A stretch of 64,000 nt of DNA from Shewanella frigidimarina (GTDB lineage Bacteria > Pseudomonadota > Gammaproteobacteria > Enterobacterales > Shewanellaceae): the NCBI RefSeq assembly GCF_003797125.1, contig NZ_RKKE01000003.1:248001-312000 (forward strand), written 5' to 3'. The translations under genes were made by a program, and so were the position numbers. Positions within the stretch are counted from its first letter, which is position 1; each line of letters opens with the position of its first letter. The notes beneath the pieces are model-generated. The model worked only from the letters and a program-made list of their open reading frames with translations. It was not told the origin of the DNA and did not search any database. Below, one piece after another: positions 37,669-46,629 of the stretch.

Positions 37669-37709
37669 TTGATTTATATCAAAGACGATTTTTAGCCAAG
37701 TTCTAAAAT
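37669..37709 (+). promoter_or_regulatory. FNR/EtrA box and -10 element of the hya promoter
   Basis: TTGAT-TTAT-ATCAA (37669-37682) is a perfect FNR-type site. TAAAAT (37704-37709) fits a -10 element; a transcript starting near 37716-37717 would place the box at about -41, the classic class II activator position. This predicts anaerobic activation of the hydrogenase operon by the FNR homologue (EtrA in Shewanella). Confidence 0.75.
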
Positions 37710-37771
37710 TGATACCGATGGATTGCAACTAATTATTAGCCACTGAGCTAACTTAAGCAGAAGGTATCAAC

Positions 37772-38908
37772 ATGGACACACATGCAGCCCTTTATAAACA
37801 GGGTCAAGATCGCCTTGATTATTTACGCCAATTTACCCAACGTCAGCCCGTATCACTACAACAAAAAATGGCCAACATTGGGATATCTCGTCGAGACTTC
37901 ATTAAGTGGACCGCATCGGTCTCCGCAATGTTCGCCTTGCCCCTACCCTTTAGTAATCTGGTTGCCGAAGCGGCTGAATTAGCCGACCGAGTACCGTTAA
38001 TTTGGTTACATTTAGCCGAATGTACCGGGTGCTCTGAGTCATTAATTCGTACCGATTCGCCCAATTTAGACACATTGATTTTTGATCATATCTCGCTTGA
38101 ATATCATGAAACCTTAATGGCAGCCTCTGGTTGGCAAGCCGAAGAGAACCTAGAGCATGCACTAGAAACTTACAAAGGTCGGTATTTACTGGCCGTTGAA
38201 GGTGCCGTCCCTACCGCCAATAACGGCACCTTTTTAACCGTAGGCTGTAAAGGTCACACAGGTTTACACATTGTTAAAGAAGCGGCTGAAAATGCTGCTG
38301 CAATTATCTCTGTCGGGACTTGCGCTGCCTTTGGTGGTGTACAAGCCGCTGCACCCAATCCTACTGGTGCAAAAGGCGTTTACGAAGTGGTCAATAAGCC
38401 GGTGATTAACTTAGGCGGTTGTCCTCCGAGTGAAAAAAACATTGTTGGCACGTTAATGTATTTCATTATGTTCGGTAAGTTACCTGCGCTGGACATGTTT
38501 AATCGTCCTAAATGGGCATACGGTGCACGGGTACATGATAACTGTGAACGCCGTGGTCGCTTTGATGCTGGTGAGTTTGTTGAAGAATTTGGCGATGAAG
38601 GTGCTAAAGAAGGTTACTGCCTTTATAAGGTCGGCTGTAAAGGCCCTTATACCTACAACAACTGCCCAACTGAGCGCTTTAACCACCACACCAGTTGGCC
38701 GGTGTTAGCAGGTCATGGCTGTATGGGTTGCTCTGAACCGAATTTTTGGGATGACATGGCGGACTTTGAAAAACCGCTAGGACGCCAACTTTTACATGGC
38801 ATTGATGCCACCGCTGACACCATTGGTGCGGTCATTTTAGGCGCTACCGTTGTTGGTATTGGCGCCCATGCAGTTGCTAGCGTATTTGCTAAGCCTTTGG
38901 AGGAATAA
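37772..38908 (+). CDS. hyaA: [NiFe] hydrogenase small subunit
   Basis: A 378-residue electron-transfer subunit of a membrane-bound uptake hydrogenase. A twin-arginine signal (SRRDFIKWTASVSAMF, about residues 40-55) directs export; the iron-sulfur ligands lie in LAECTGCSES, SVGTCAAF, GGCPPS, HDNCERR, GYCLYKVGCKG, NNCPTERF and HGCMGCSEPNFW. The C-terminus has a hydrophobic anchor helix (about 345-370). The positions where oxygen-tolerant enzymes carry two extra cysteines (CTCC, WGCVQ) read CTGC and FGGVQ, so a standard proximal [4Fe-4S] cluster and oxygen sensitivity are expected. First gene of the operon; the large subunit follows after two bases. Confidence 0.96.
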   Translation: MDTHAALYKQGQDRLDYLRQFTQRQPVSLQQKMANIGISRRDFIKWTASVSAMFALPLPFSNLVAEAAELADRVPLIWLHLAECTGCSESLIRTDSPNLDTLIFDHISLEYHETLMAASGWQAEENLEHALETYKGRYLLAVEGAVPTANNGTFLTVGCKGHTGLHIVKEAAENAAAIISVGTCAAFGGVQAAAPNPTGAKGVYEVVNKPVINLGGCPPSEKNIVGTLMYFIMFGKLPALDMFNRPKWAYGARVHDNCERRGRFDAGEFVEEFGDEGAKEGYCLYKVGCKGPYTYNNCPTERFNHHTSWPVLAGHGCMGCSEPNFWDDMADFEKPLGRQLLHGIDATADTIGAVILGATVVGIGAHAVASVFAKPLEE

Positions 38909-38910
38909 TC

Positions 38911-40614
38911 ATGAGTAAACGTGTCGTTATCGACCCTATCACCCGTATCGAAGGCCATTTACGTGTCGAAGTTGAAGTTGATGACAATAATGTCATTACC
39001 AAGGCTTGGTCTTCGTCGACCTTATGGCGGGGCATTGAGGTTATTTTAAAAGGCCGAACTCCAATGGATGTGGGCTTAATTGTGCAGCGTATTTGTGGCG
39101 TATGTACCTATTCGCACTATCGTTGTGGTACTGAGGCCGTTGAGAATGCCCTCGGAGTTAAGATCCCTCTTAATGCAAAATACTTACGCAGCTTAATGCA
39201 GTCGTCACTCTACATGCATGATCATATTGTTCATTTTTATCATTTACATGGTCTTGATTGGGTAGATGTTGTATCGGCATTAAGTGCCGACCCAGCCTTA
39301 GCCGCTAAAGTGGCAATGAATTACTCTGATGCACCGATTGCTGCCGGTGAAGGTGAATTAAAAGCGGTACAGGCACGCGTAAAAGGCTTGGTCGAAACCG
39401 GAAAACTAGGACCGTTTGCCAATGCCTATTGGGGTAATGGTACTTATCGTTTTACCCCTGAGCAAAACCTCATTGCGTTATCGCATTATTTAAAAGCACT
39501 TGAAGTACAACGTGTTGCGGCTGAAATGTTGGCTATTTTTGGTGGTAAATCGCCACACCCACAGTCTATTGTTGTGGGCGGCGTAACCTCAGTGCGAGAC
39601 ATGTTAAGCCCTGCCCGTTTACAAGAATGGAAACAAAAGCACGCCATCGTGCAAGACTTTATTGAGCGAGCTTACCAAGCCGATATTGTGATGGCAGCAG
39701 AAGCATTTGGCTCTGAAGCCAGTGTACTTGGCGGTGTAAATGTTAACAGCTTCTTGTGCGGTGAAGATTTTATCACAGCCAATGGCGAGTATTTATTTAA
39801 CCAAGGAGTCATTTTAAACGGTGATTTAGCCAATGTATTGGATATTGATCCGAGCTTGATTAAAGAAGACGTGACTCACGCTTGGTATAAAGCCGATGGT
39901 CCGCAACATCCATATCAAGGCACCACCATTCCTGATTACACCGGGTTTATTGAGCGCGACACTGTGTATGGCAAATTGCCGACCATTAATGGCGATGGTA
40001 AATACTCGTGGGTTAAGTCTCCGCGTTACCAGGATGAACCGATTGAAGTGGGTCCACTAGCCTGTTTATTAGTTAACTATGCTCGCGGAAACCAAGTTGT
40101 GGTCAATGCGGTTGATGGTTTGTTAGCTCGCACTGGCTTGCCTCTTGAGGCGTTGTTTACCACTTTAGGCCGTACTGCTGCACGTATGTTGCAAACCGTA
40201 TTGGTTGGCCAAGCCAGTTTGCAAACCTTTGATGCTTTACTGATAAACATACAGTCGGATCAGTCTACTTACGTTAAACCTGAGATAGACCCAGACCGCG
40301 TTTACGAAGGTTATTCGATGATTGAAGCTCCTCGCGGCATGTTAAGTCATTGGATCCGGATTAAAGATGCCAAAGTCGAAAACTACCAAGCTGTGGTTCC
40401 TACTACCTGGAACGCAGGCCCTGTGGATGCTAACGGTAAAATGGGCCCATACGAAGCTTCGTTGATTGGTTTGAAACTTGAAGACCCAACTAAGCCGTTA
40501 GAAGTCATTCGCATTATTCATTCCTTTGATCCTTGTATGGCCTGTTCCGTTCACGTGATGGATTACAAGAAACATACCCTAGGTCAATTTAAAATTGATC
40601 CAAATGGGTTTTAA
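38911..40614 (+). CDS. hyaB: [NiFe] hydrogenase large subunit
   Basis: A 567-residue catalytic subunit carrying the Ni-Fe(CN)2CO centre, which oxidises H2 in the periplasm after co-export with HyaA. The four nickel-binding cysteines are in RICGVCTYSH near the N-terminus (about residue 60) and in DPCMACSVH near the C-terminus; the maturation protease is expected to cut after that histidine, removing a short peptide beginning VMDYKKH. Length equals that of E. coli HybC. Other family blocks (GPLACLLVNYARG, ESPRG-like EAPRGMLSHW) are present. It belongs to the same operon as hyaA, hyaC and hyaD. Confidence 0.96.
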   Translation: MSKRVVIDPITRIEGHLRVEVEVDDNNVITKAWSSSTLWRGIEVILKGRTPMDVGLIVQRICGVCTYSHYRCGTEAVENALGVKIPLNAKYLRSLMQSSLYMHDHIVHFYHLHGLDWVDVVSALSADPALAAKVAMNYSDAPIAAGEGELKAVQARVKGLVETGKLGPFANAYWGNGTYRFTPEQNLIALSHYLKALEVQRVAAEMLAIFGGKSPHPQSIVVGGVTSVRDMLSPARLQEWKQKHAIVQDFIERAYQADIVMAAEAFGSEASVLGGVNVNSFLCGEDFITANGEYLFNQGVILNGDLANVLDIDPSLIKEDVTHAWYKADGPQHPYQGTTIPDYTGFIERDTVYGKLPTINGDGKYSWVKSPRYQDEPIEVGPLACLLVNYARGNQVVVNAVDGLLARTGLPLEALFTTLGRTAARMLQTVLVGQASLQTFDALLINIQSDQSTYVKPEIDPDRVYEGYSMIEAPRGMLSHWIRIKDAKVENYQAVVPTTWNAGPVDANGKMGPYEASLIGLKLEDPTKPLEVIRIIHSFDPCMACSVHVMDYKKHTLGQFKIDPNGF

Positions 40615-40644
40615 TCAGAGGTAATGGAGTAGGAGGATAAAAGT

Positions 40645-41313
40645 ATGGAACATATTGCAACCCATAATCGGCAGCTAATATTTACTCCAGCGATTCGAAT
40701 ATTTCACTGGTTACGCGCTCTGGCCATTTTGGTATTAGTGATCACCGGATTTTATATCTCGTGGCCATTTTTAGTGGCGCCTGCCAGCACTGATGTATTG
40801 GTACAAGGTTGGATCCGGTTTGCACATATCATTTTTGGATTTGTGCTCACCAGTATCACTTTGGTGCGTTTTTATTTGTTTTTCTTCAGTCGCAACAACA
40901 TTGAAAGACGTTCGTTTAAAGATGTGCTGAGTGTGAAAAGCTGGATAACACAATTAAAATCCTATTTATGGATGGGTAATTTGCATAAAGCTGGGGTTTA
41001 CGGACCGTTACAGTTTATGACTTATGTGGCAATTTCGTTTGTTGCCTTGATTGTGTGTATCACGGGTTTAGTACTGTACGCCAATGTGTACCACTTAGGT
41101 TTAGGCGGGTTACTAGGCGATGTATCTGCATGGTTAACCGCACTTTGTGGCGGCTTAGCACCACTTAGAACCTTTCACCATTATTTAACTTGGGCCTTCA
41201 TTATTTTTGTGGTGATCCATGTGTATATGGCGGTGTGGTCGGGTATTCGCTTTAAACATAATTCAGTCGACTCAATTGTGTCTGGCTATGACTATCACAA
41301 AGATCATAAATAA
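40645..41313 (+). CDS. hyaC: Ni/Fe-hydrogenase b-type cytochrome subunit
   Basis: A 222-residue inner-membrane dihaem cytochrome b that anchors the hydrogenase and passes electrons to quinone. Four hydrophobic helices are visible (about 20-40, 55-75, 125-150 and 180-205), with haem-ligand histidines in IRIFHWLRAL, RFAHIIFG and the paired FHHYLTW / VIHVYMAVW. A strong AGGAGG precedes the ATG. Position after hyaB is the usual one. Confidence 0.95.
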   Translation: MEHIATHNRQLIFTPAIRIFHWLRALAILVLVITGFYISWPFLVAPASTDVLVQGWIRFAHIIFGFVLTSITLVRFYLFFFSRNNIERRSFKDVLSVKSWITQLKSYLWMGNLHKAGVYGPLQFMTYVAISFVALIVCITGLVLYANVYHLGLGGLLGDVSAWLTALCGGLAPLRTFHHYLTWAFIIFVVIHVYMAVWSGIRFKHNSVDSIVSGYDYHKDHK

Positions 41314-41328
41314 GGTGAATCTATTATT

Positions 41329-41883
41329 GTGAAAAAAATATTGCTGTTAGGTATAGGCAATGTATTGTACGCCGATGAAGGAGTCGGCGTGCATTTTGTC
41401 AATTATATCAAAGAGAAATACCAATTTAGCCACCAAACTGACAGCATAGATATTGTCGACGGTGGCACCTTAGCTCAAGGCCTTATTCCGATGATAAGCC
41501 AGTACGACCATTTAATTGTGGTCGATACGGTGAACAGTGTTGGCGTGGAGCCTGGTGAAGTGTACTTTTTCGATTTTGATCACGCCCCTGCTGAAATCGA
41601 TTGGCAAGGTAGTGCTCATGAAGTGGAAATGCTGCAAACACTCAACATGATGGACATTGTGGGTGATAGGCCACACACGTTTGTATTAGGTGTTACCCCT
41701 ACGGTGATTGAGCCAATGACTTTGGGGCTTACGCCACATTTACATGCCGCCATTCCGCTAATGGAACACGCCCTGTTAACCCATTTAACCGACTTAGGGT
41801 TTAGCCAGCAGATTGTGAATGAAATAACGGTTGATCAGGTGATTCCTGACGCTTATAAGCGAGGTTGCTATGTCGATGCATAA
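41329..41883 (+). CDS. hyaD: Hydrogenase maturation protease
   Basis: A 184-residue endopeptidase that removes the C-terminal tail of HyaB after nickel insertion. The metal-sensing residues of the HyaD/HybD family are in place: Glu in LYADEGVGV (about 17), Asp in VVDTVN (about 62) and His in SAHEVEM (about 93). Start is GTG 41329 after AAGGTGAA. It ends 14 bases into the next gene, showing tight coupling. Confidence 0.95.
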   Translation: MKKILLLGIGNVLYADEGVGVHFVNYIKEKYQFSHQTDSIDIVDGGTLAQGLIPMISQYDHLIVVDTVNSVGVEPGEVYFFDFDHAPAEIDWQGSAHEVEMLQTLNMMDIVGDRPHTFVLGVTPTVIEPMTLGLTPHLHAAIPLMEHALLTHLTDLGFSQQIVNEITVDQVIPDAYKRGCYVDA

Positions 41884-43885
41884 CATTCGATTTGATTTTG
41901 TATGCCAACGCCATGTGCCGTTATATGAGCACTTGTGCAATCAATACCTTGAACGCAGCGAATTTAATATCAGTATTGGTGCTGAATCCGAGCCTCAAAC
42001 CAGTAAAATACGTTACTTTATTGAGGCCTTTGCTCCTCAAGCGCAGCTTGAATCGTTAGCCGATGAGATCGCCAGTGATTTCTTGTTATCTGTTTGGTTG
42101 CTTGACACCCACATTCAGCGTATAGAGCAGCACAGCGGGCAGCGAAAACCATTTAACATTAAGCCGCTTCACTCTGGTTTACCGCTGAATTTTTGCCAAC
42201 ATTGCCAGCCAAAATTTGGCGATAATCAACATCCCTCTTTTGGTAATATTAATCTACAATGTCATCATTGTATGGGGCATGAAAAACTCAGTCGTGATGA
42301 AAAATCGTTAACTCAGACCGATATCGCCGCAATGGAAAACCGCTTACTCAGCCATAAGTCTCTGCCCTTACCTATTCTTGGGATCACGTTATGGTTAACC
42401 CCACCAGCGGCCATATTCTCCTCAACCATACAACCCTCAACCATATCGCAAAATGCAGATGAACAACTGACAAACTCATCACAGACCAATGCGTCAATGA
42501 CCAAAACAATAAAATATCAACGGCCTCGAATATTAGTCTGTAATCCCAATTCTTTAAACAGTCATTTTATTGTCAATGACAGCCAAGTGTTGGCATTATC
42601 TAGCATCGAAAAACCCTTGCTAAGAGTACGACCAAGTAGCGAGCATCCCAGCTTATTAGCGCCGCTGTATGATATTCAATTTGCTGAAAATCGTTTATTA
42701 GTGATACTCACTGAAGTACTGCGCCAAAAAGGCATTAATTGGTTGCATGTCACTAGTGATATTGAACCACATACTAGCCAAGAAGCCCTGCTCAATAAGC
42801 CGTTGCGTTTAGCCAGTATTAATCAACATTGGTTACCGATCACCACCCTAAGCGATGGCAGCATACCGTTACCGACTAATGTGACCTGTTTGCATGATGA
42901 GCATCATTACCAAGATGACCAACATACGTTCAAAGTTCAAAGCACTAAAACTGATATTAATTGGCAAGTGAGTGACAACGGTGCTAAATCGTCTACTTCA
43001 GCGTCAGCTTCACCGATAACTTTGCCACCTGTTTTAGCCAGCTCTTGTGCAGAAGACTCAAGCACAATAACTGACAATATTACTACCAGCTTATGTGCAT
43101 TGAATGCTGCGGTATTACGTTGTGATCCCAATAAAAATCATCATAAAGCGCAATTTGTGAAACATGCTGCGGTATTGTATTTCAGCCAACAAAATGCTTG
43201 CCAAATTGTCACACTCGACAGCCAAAGTAACCCTGAATTATTTTTCCAATTACCGACGTTGCCGACATCAGGTTATGAGATTTGTCATAGTTTGTCTGAG
43301 TCGCCGCAAAAAAGTCTGTTAGATAAGTTTAAACAGTTATTTCCAGCCGAATATAATCAATTATTGGATCTTCACATTCAAGCCGACGATGGTGCATTGT
43401 CTCAGCTAATGGCTGTTGCAACCCTAATTATTGGCGCTTATCCGGTAGAAACTGCTCAACGAGTGACCGTAACCGAACTTGCCGATAAATTTATTGCTTT
43501 GGCGATGTCTCATCATGGCAATAATGCACCACGCATTGATTTTCCTCTCACCAAAGGCGCCGCGCATCGTAGCCTCAATTGGTGTAAAACCTTGGGCACA
43601 TTAATGAGTTTCAAGTTGGCAGGCGAGACTAACTTAGCAAAACTTGCTTTTGCATTTCATGACTCGTTTGCCGACTACTTAAGCCATTGGGTAGAACATT
43701 TAGATCAAAATATTGGCGTAAAACAATTAGTGATTGCTGGAAGCGAATTTGCTAATCCAGTGCTAACTGAACGGGTGCAATTACGTATTGGTAAAAACTT
43801 TCCACTGGTGGTCAATCCATTATTGGATTTAGATGGCGTTAATATCGCAATTGGTGGGCTATATCTCAAACAAAGACGTAGATAA
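41870..43885 (+). CDS. HypF-like hydrogenase accessory protein (degenerate HypF paralogue)
   Basis: A 671-residue protein between hyaD and hypF. I do not know a named family for it, but its layout mirrors HypF in reduced form. Residues about 1-90 replace the acylphosphatase domain; a zinc-finger pair follows (FCQHCQPKFG, LQCHHCMGHEK); a low-complexity, Ser/Thr-rich middle comes next; and the last 170 residues resemble the Kae1-like end of HypF: LAFAFHDSFADYL, then LVIAGSEFANPVLTERV and LDLDGVNIAIGGLYL, compared with VFCGGVFQNKTLL and INDGGIALGQLWY in HypF. The HxxxH metal motif and VQGVGFRPF loop of HypF are absent, so it is unlikely to be a carbamoyltransferase. It starts inside hyaD (ATG 41870, GAGG before). 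Probable assembly partner. Confidence 0.75.
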   Translation: MSMHNIRFDFVCQRHVPLYEHLCNQYLERSEFNISIGAESEPQTSKIRYFIEAFAPQAQLESLADEIASDFLLSVWLLDTHIQRIEQHSGQRKPFNIKPLHSGLPLNFCQHCQPKFGDNQHPSFGNINLQCHHCMGHEKLSRDEKSLTQTDIAAMENRLLSHKSLPLPILGITLWLTPPAAIFSSTIQPSTISQNADEQLTNSSQTNASMTKTIKYQRPRILVCNPNSLNSHFIVNDSQVLALSSIEKPLLRVRPSSEHPSLLAPLYDIQFAENRLLVILTEVLRQKGINWLHVTSDIEPHTSQEALLNKPLRLASINQHWLPITTLSDGSIPLPTNVTCLHDEHHYQDDQHTFKVQSTKTDINWQVSDNGAKSSTSASASPITLPPVLASSCAEDSSTITDNITTSLCALNAAVLRCDPNKNHHKAQFVKHAAVLYFSQQNACQIVTLDSQSNPELFFQLPTLPTSGYEICHSLSESPQKSLLDKFKQLFPAEYNQLLDLHIQADDGALSQLMAVATLIIGAYPVETAQRVTVTELADKFIALAMSHHGNNAPRIDFPLTKGAAHRSLNWCKTLGTLMSFKLAGETNLAKLAFAFHDSFADYLSHWVEHLDQNIGVKQLVIAGSEFANPVLTERVQLRIGKNFPLVVNPLLDLDGVNIAIGGLYLKQRRR

Positions 43886-43940
43886 AAGGTATCTTAAAGT
43901 ATATCAGTTATCGCTTATCCTTGTATGAGATTGAGTCCTT

Positions 43941-46352
43941 ATGAAACCATTACAGCAAGTTACCATTATTGTTAAAGGTATTGTGCAAGGGGTTGGTTTT
44001 CGCCCCTTTGTTTTTCGTTTGGCACATCAGTTAAATTTAGTCGGTAGCGTGCTAAATAATCACCTTGGGGTGACGATTGTTTTACAAGGTAATAGCGAAC
44101 TGATTGAACAGTTTATCGATAAATTAGCTAAATCTCCGCCGCCATTAGCGCGCATTGATGCCATTGAGGTTACTCATCAAGCTCAATTAAGTTTATTTGA
44201 CCAATTTAGTATTATTGATAGCCATGCCGCTACTGACGAACATGCAAATGTGGCTATTTCGGCCGACATGAGTATTTGCCGAGATTGTCTTAACGACATT
44301 AATGACCCTCAAAATCGCCACTATCAATATCCATTTACCAATTGCACCAATTGCGGTCCGCGCTACACCATTATCAACGCCCTGCCTTATGACCGATGCA
44401 ACACTGCCATGGCTGATTTTGAAATGTGCGATGATTGCCACGCCGCTTATATCAATCCAATGAATCGACGCTACCATGCACAACCAGTGAGTTGCCCACA
44501 TTGTGGTCCACAATTAACCTTTAGCGTTATCAATGCTCGTGCTGAATGTCTTTATGATTCATCGATGTTGATGGCATTAGAGCAAGCCGTCGAAATGATA
44601 AACCGTGGTGGCATAGTGGCCATTAAAGGTTTAGGCGGTTTTCATTTGGTGTGTGATGCCACCAATAACGAAGCGGTTGCAGCCCTGCGTCAACGTAAAC
44701 AACGCCTCGCCAAGCCATTAGCGATAATGGTGACTAACTTGGCCCAGGCGAAATTATGTGTCAGCGGTACTGAAACGGAATGGCAAGTATTAACCAGCCC
44801 TGAGAAGCCGATTACCTTGATGACCAAACGTGTTGCTAGTGTTGATGGTAAAGATAATGGTAGAGATAATTGCGGAAATATTCACCCTATCGCACTGAGT
44901 CCATTGCTAGCGCCGGGTATTGATCGCCTTGGAGTATTTTTACCCTACACACCATTACATCATTTATTGATGCAGCGATTACACAAACCCATTGTGGCTA
45001 CCAGTGCCAATCGCAGCGGAGAACCAATTATTGGTAATCAAGCTGAGATTGAGCAGCATTTAAGCCATGTAGTCGATGGGATCCTCGACCATAATCGGCC
45101 GATTATTAATGCCTGTGATGACAGCGTGGTACAAGTGATTGACGGGCAGCTGCAAGTCATTCGATTAGCTCGCGGTTATGCGCCGTTAACCATTAATTTG
45201 CACTCACCGATGCTATCAAACAGTAAAAACAGCGTATTGGCTGTTGGCGCACAACAGAAAAATACGGTCGCATTCGGTTTTGCCGATAATCTGATCGTAT
45301 CGCCGCACATTGGGGATTTATTCACTCTAGAAACAGAGCAGTATTTTAGCCGAAGCTTAGCAACATTTAAGCGTTTGTATGACTTTATTCCGAGTCATAT
45401 AGTGCACGATAATCACCCGCAATATGCGCCGACACAATGGGCAGTAAACTACCAATCTGAACATCGCCTTTTGCCATCTCATTGCATTGGCATACAACAC
45501 CACTACGCCCATGTTTTGTCTGTTATGGCGATGCACCAACGCACTGAGCAAGTATTAGGATTCAGTTTTGATGGCACAGGCCTAGGTGATGACGGCACAT
45601 TATGGGGCAGCGAGGTAATGCTGGCTGATGTGCACGGTTTTACCACGGTGGCCCACTTTAGTTCGTTTAAGTTAATTGGCGGTGAGCAAGCGATTAAACA
45701 CCCAGTTAGAATTCTGCTGGCATTATTGTTTGAACAAATGTCGCTTGAACAAGTACTTTCACTCCCCATTGCCGCTATCGCCGACTTAGGCAGCAAAACT
45801 GTCACTAATTTATATCAGCTGTGGCGTAACAATAGCCATTGTATTGAATGTCGATCTGTTGGGCGTTTATTTGATGCTCTTGCTGTAGCGTTAGGTTTTA
45901 TTGGTAGCTCGCAGTACGAAGGTCAAGCGGGCATGATGATTGAAACAGCAGCCAATGCCTATTATACCGAATCAAATATTGAGCCTTTATCTGTAACGCT
46001 CAACACCTTAAGCGACCAAGAGTCGTTACCTATTCAATGGCACAGTAGCGACTTTATTACTCAATTGGTTAACTGCGCGGTGGAATACTCACATAACCCT
46101 TTAATTAAAAAACAAATATGTTGGCATTTTATCAATATGATTAGTCAGCAATTGGATAGAGTTGGTCAACAATATCCCCAATTACCACAGGTATTTTGTG
46201 GTGGTGTATTTCAAAACAAAACCTTACTCAGCCAGTGTATTGATGATTGTAAACGTGGCCAACGGCAAATTTTACCCAGTGGCCATATTCCCATTAATGA
46301 CGGTGGTATTGCATTAGGCCAATTGTGGTATGGCATACATCACATGGCGTAA
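43941..46352 (+). CDS. hypF: Carbamoyltransferase HypF
   Basis: An 803-residue enzyme that makes the carbamoyl group later turned into the cyanide ligands of the Ni-Fe site, passing it to HypE. All domains are complete: acylphosphatase (VQGVGFRPFVFR, about 15-26), two zinc fingers (CRDCLND...TNCTNCGPRYT; CDDCHAA...SCPHCGP), a YrdC-like domain (KGLGGFHLVCDATN, KRLAKPLAI-like segment) and a Kae1-like domain with HHYAHVLSVM and GGVFQN...INDGGIALGQ. Length is near the usual 750-800. A 55-base gap separates it from the HypF-like gene, so it is still in the hya operon. Confidence 0.96.
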   Translation: MKPLQQVTIIVKGIVQGVGFRPFVFRLAHQLNLVGSVLNNHLGVTIVLQGNSELIEQFIDKLAKSPPPLARIDAIEVTHQAQLSLFDQFSIIDSHAATDEHANVAISADMSICRDCLNDINDPQNRHYQYPFTNCTNCGPRYTIINALPYDRCNTAMADFEMCDDCHAAYINPMNRRYHAQPVSCPHCGPQLTFSVINARAECLYDSSMLMALEQAVEMINRGGIVAIKGLGGFHLVCDATNNEAVAALRQRKQRLAKPLAIMVTNLAQAKLCVSGTETEWQVLTSPEKPITLMTKRVASVDGKDNGRDNCGNIHPIALSPLLAPGIDRLGVFLPYTPLHHLLMQRLHKPIVATSANRSGEPIIGNQAEIEQHLSHVVDGILDHNRPIINACDDSVVQVIDGQLQVIRLARGYAPLTINLHSPMLSNSKNSVLAVGAQQKNTVAFGFADNLIVSPHIGDLFTLETEQYFSRSLATFKRLYDFIPSHIVHDNHPQYAPTQWAVNYQSEHRLLPSHCIGIQHHYAHVLSVMAMHQRTEQVLGFSFDGTGLGDDGTLWGSEVMLADVHGFTTVAHFSSFKLIGGEQAIKHPVRILLALLFEQMSLEQVLSLPIAAIADLGSKTVTNLYQLWRNNSHCIECRSVGRLFDALAVALGFIGSSQYEGQAGMMIETAANAYYTESNIEPLSVTLNTLSDQESLPIQWHSSDFITQLVNCAVEYSHNPLIKKQICWHFINMISQQLDRVGQQYPQLPQVFCGGVFQNKTLLSQCIDDCKRGQRQILPSGHIPINDGGIALGQLWYGIHHMA

Positions 46353-46489
46353 GTGTATCGAGTCCTAATAATATCTTAACCAATGTAAGTCACTTAAGTA
46401 ACTTTTATATATGCATTTTTATCGTAATTGGGTTAACAACCAGAATCGCTAAAGCTGTCATGCAGCATCAAAATTGACCTTCAGATAAT

Positions 46490-46505
46490 TGTGGCATCTG
46501 TCACA
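46490..46505 (+). promoter_or_regulatory. CRP-like site upstream of hypB
   Basis: TGTGG-CATCTG-TCACA matches the CRP consensus TGTGA-N6-TCACA in nine of ten positions. CRP is a main anaerobic-respiration regulator in Shewanella. Confidence 0.6.
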
Positions 46506-46550
46506 TAATTAACGCAATAACACTGTTGTTCACAGTGTTTATTGCAAAAA

Positions 46551-46564
46551 CTGATGTGTATCAA
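46551..46564 (+). promoter_or_regulatory. FNR/EtrA-like site upstream of hypB
   Basis: CTGAT-GTGT-ATCAA matches the FNR consensus in nine of ten positions, 66 bases before the hypB start. Its centre is 60 bases from the CRP-like box, echoing the 61-base pair of boxes before hyaA. Confidence 0.6.
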
Positions 46565-46629
46565 AGAATCCTTTATCCACTTAACCGACACTAGTTAATA
46601 AGAATAACAACAAGGTTAAGGAACATAAC

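Larger units (their letters stand above)
36921..37771. other. Divergent regulatory region between qnr and hyaA
   Basis: 850 bases without a gene. The left part is the qnr promoter side (AT-rich, with a CCCCT...AGGGG inverted pair near 37013-37038). The right part holds two FNR-type boxes and a -10 element for the hydrogenase operon, listed separately. Confidence 0.6.
46353..46629. other. Promoter region of hypBCDEA
   Basis: 277 bases between hypF and hypB. It contains a CRP-like and an FNR-like box (separate entries) and the inverted repeat CACTG-TTGTTCA-CAGTG (46521-46537). This suggests hypBCDEA has its own promoter in addition to read-through from hya. Confidence 0.6.

Noticed and set aside
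41870-43885. Considered as a second functional HypF
   Set aside because: The acylphosphatase loop and HxxxH metal site are missing and the middle is low-complexity; only the overall layout is shared.
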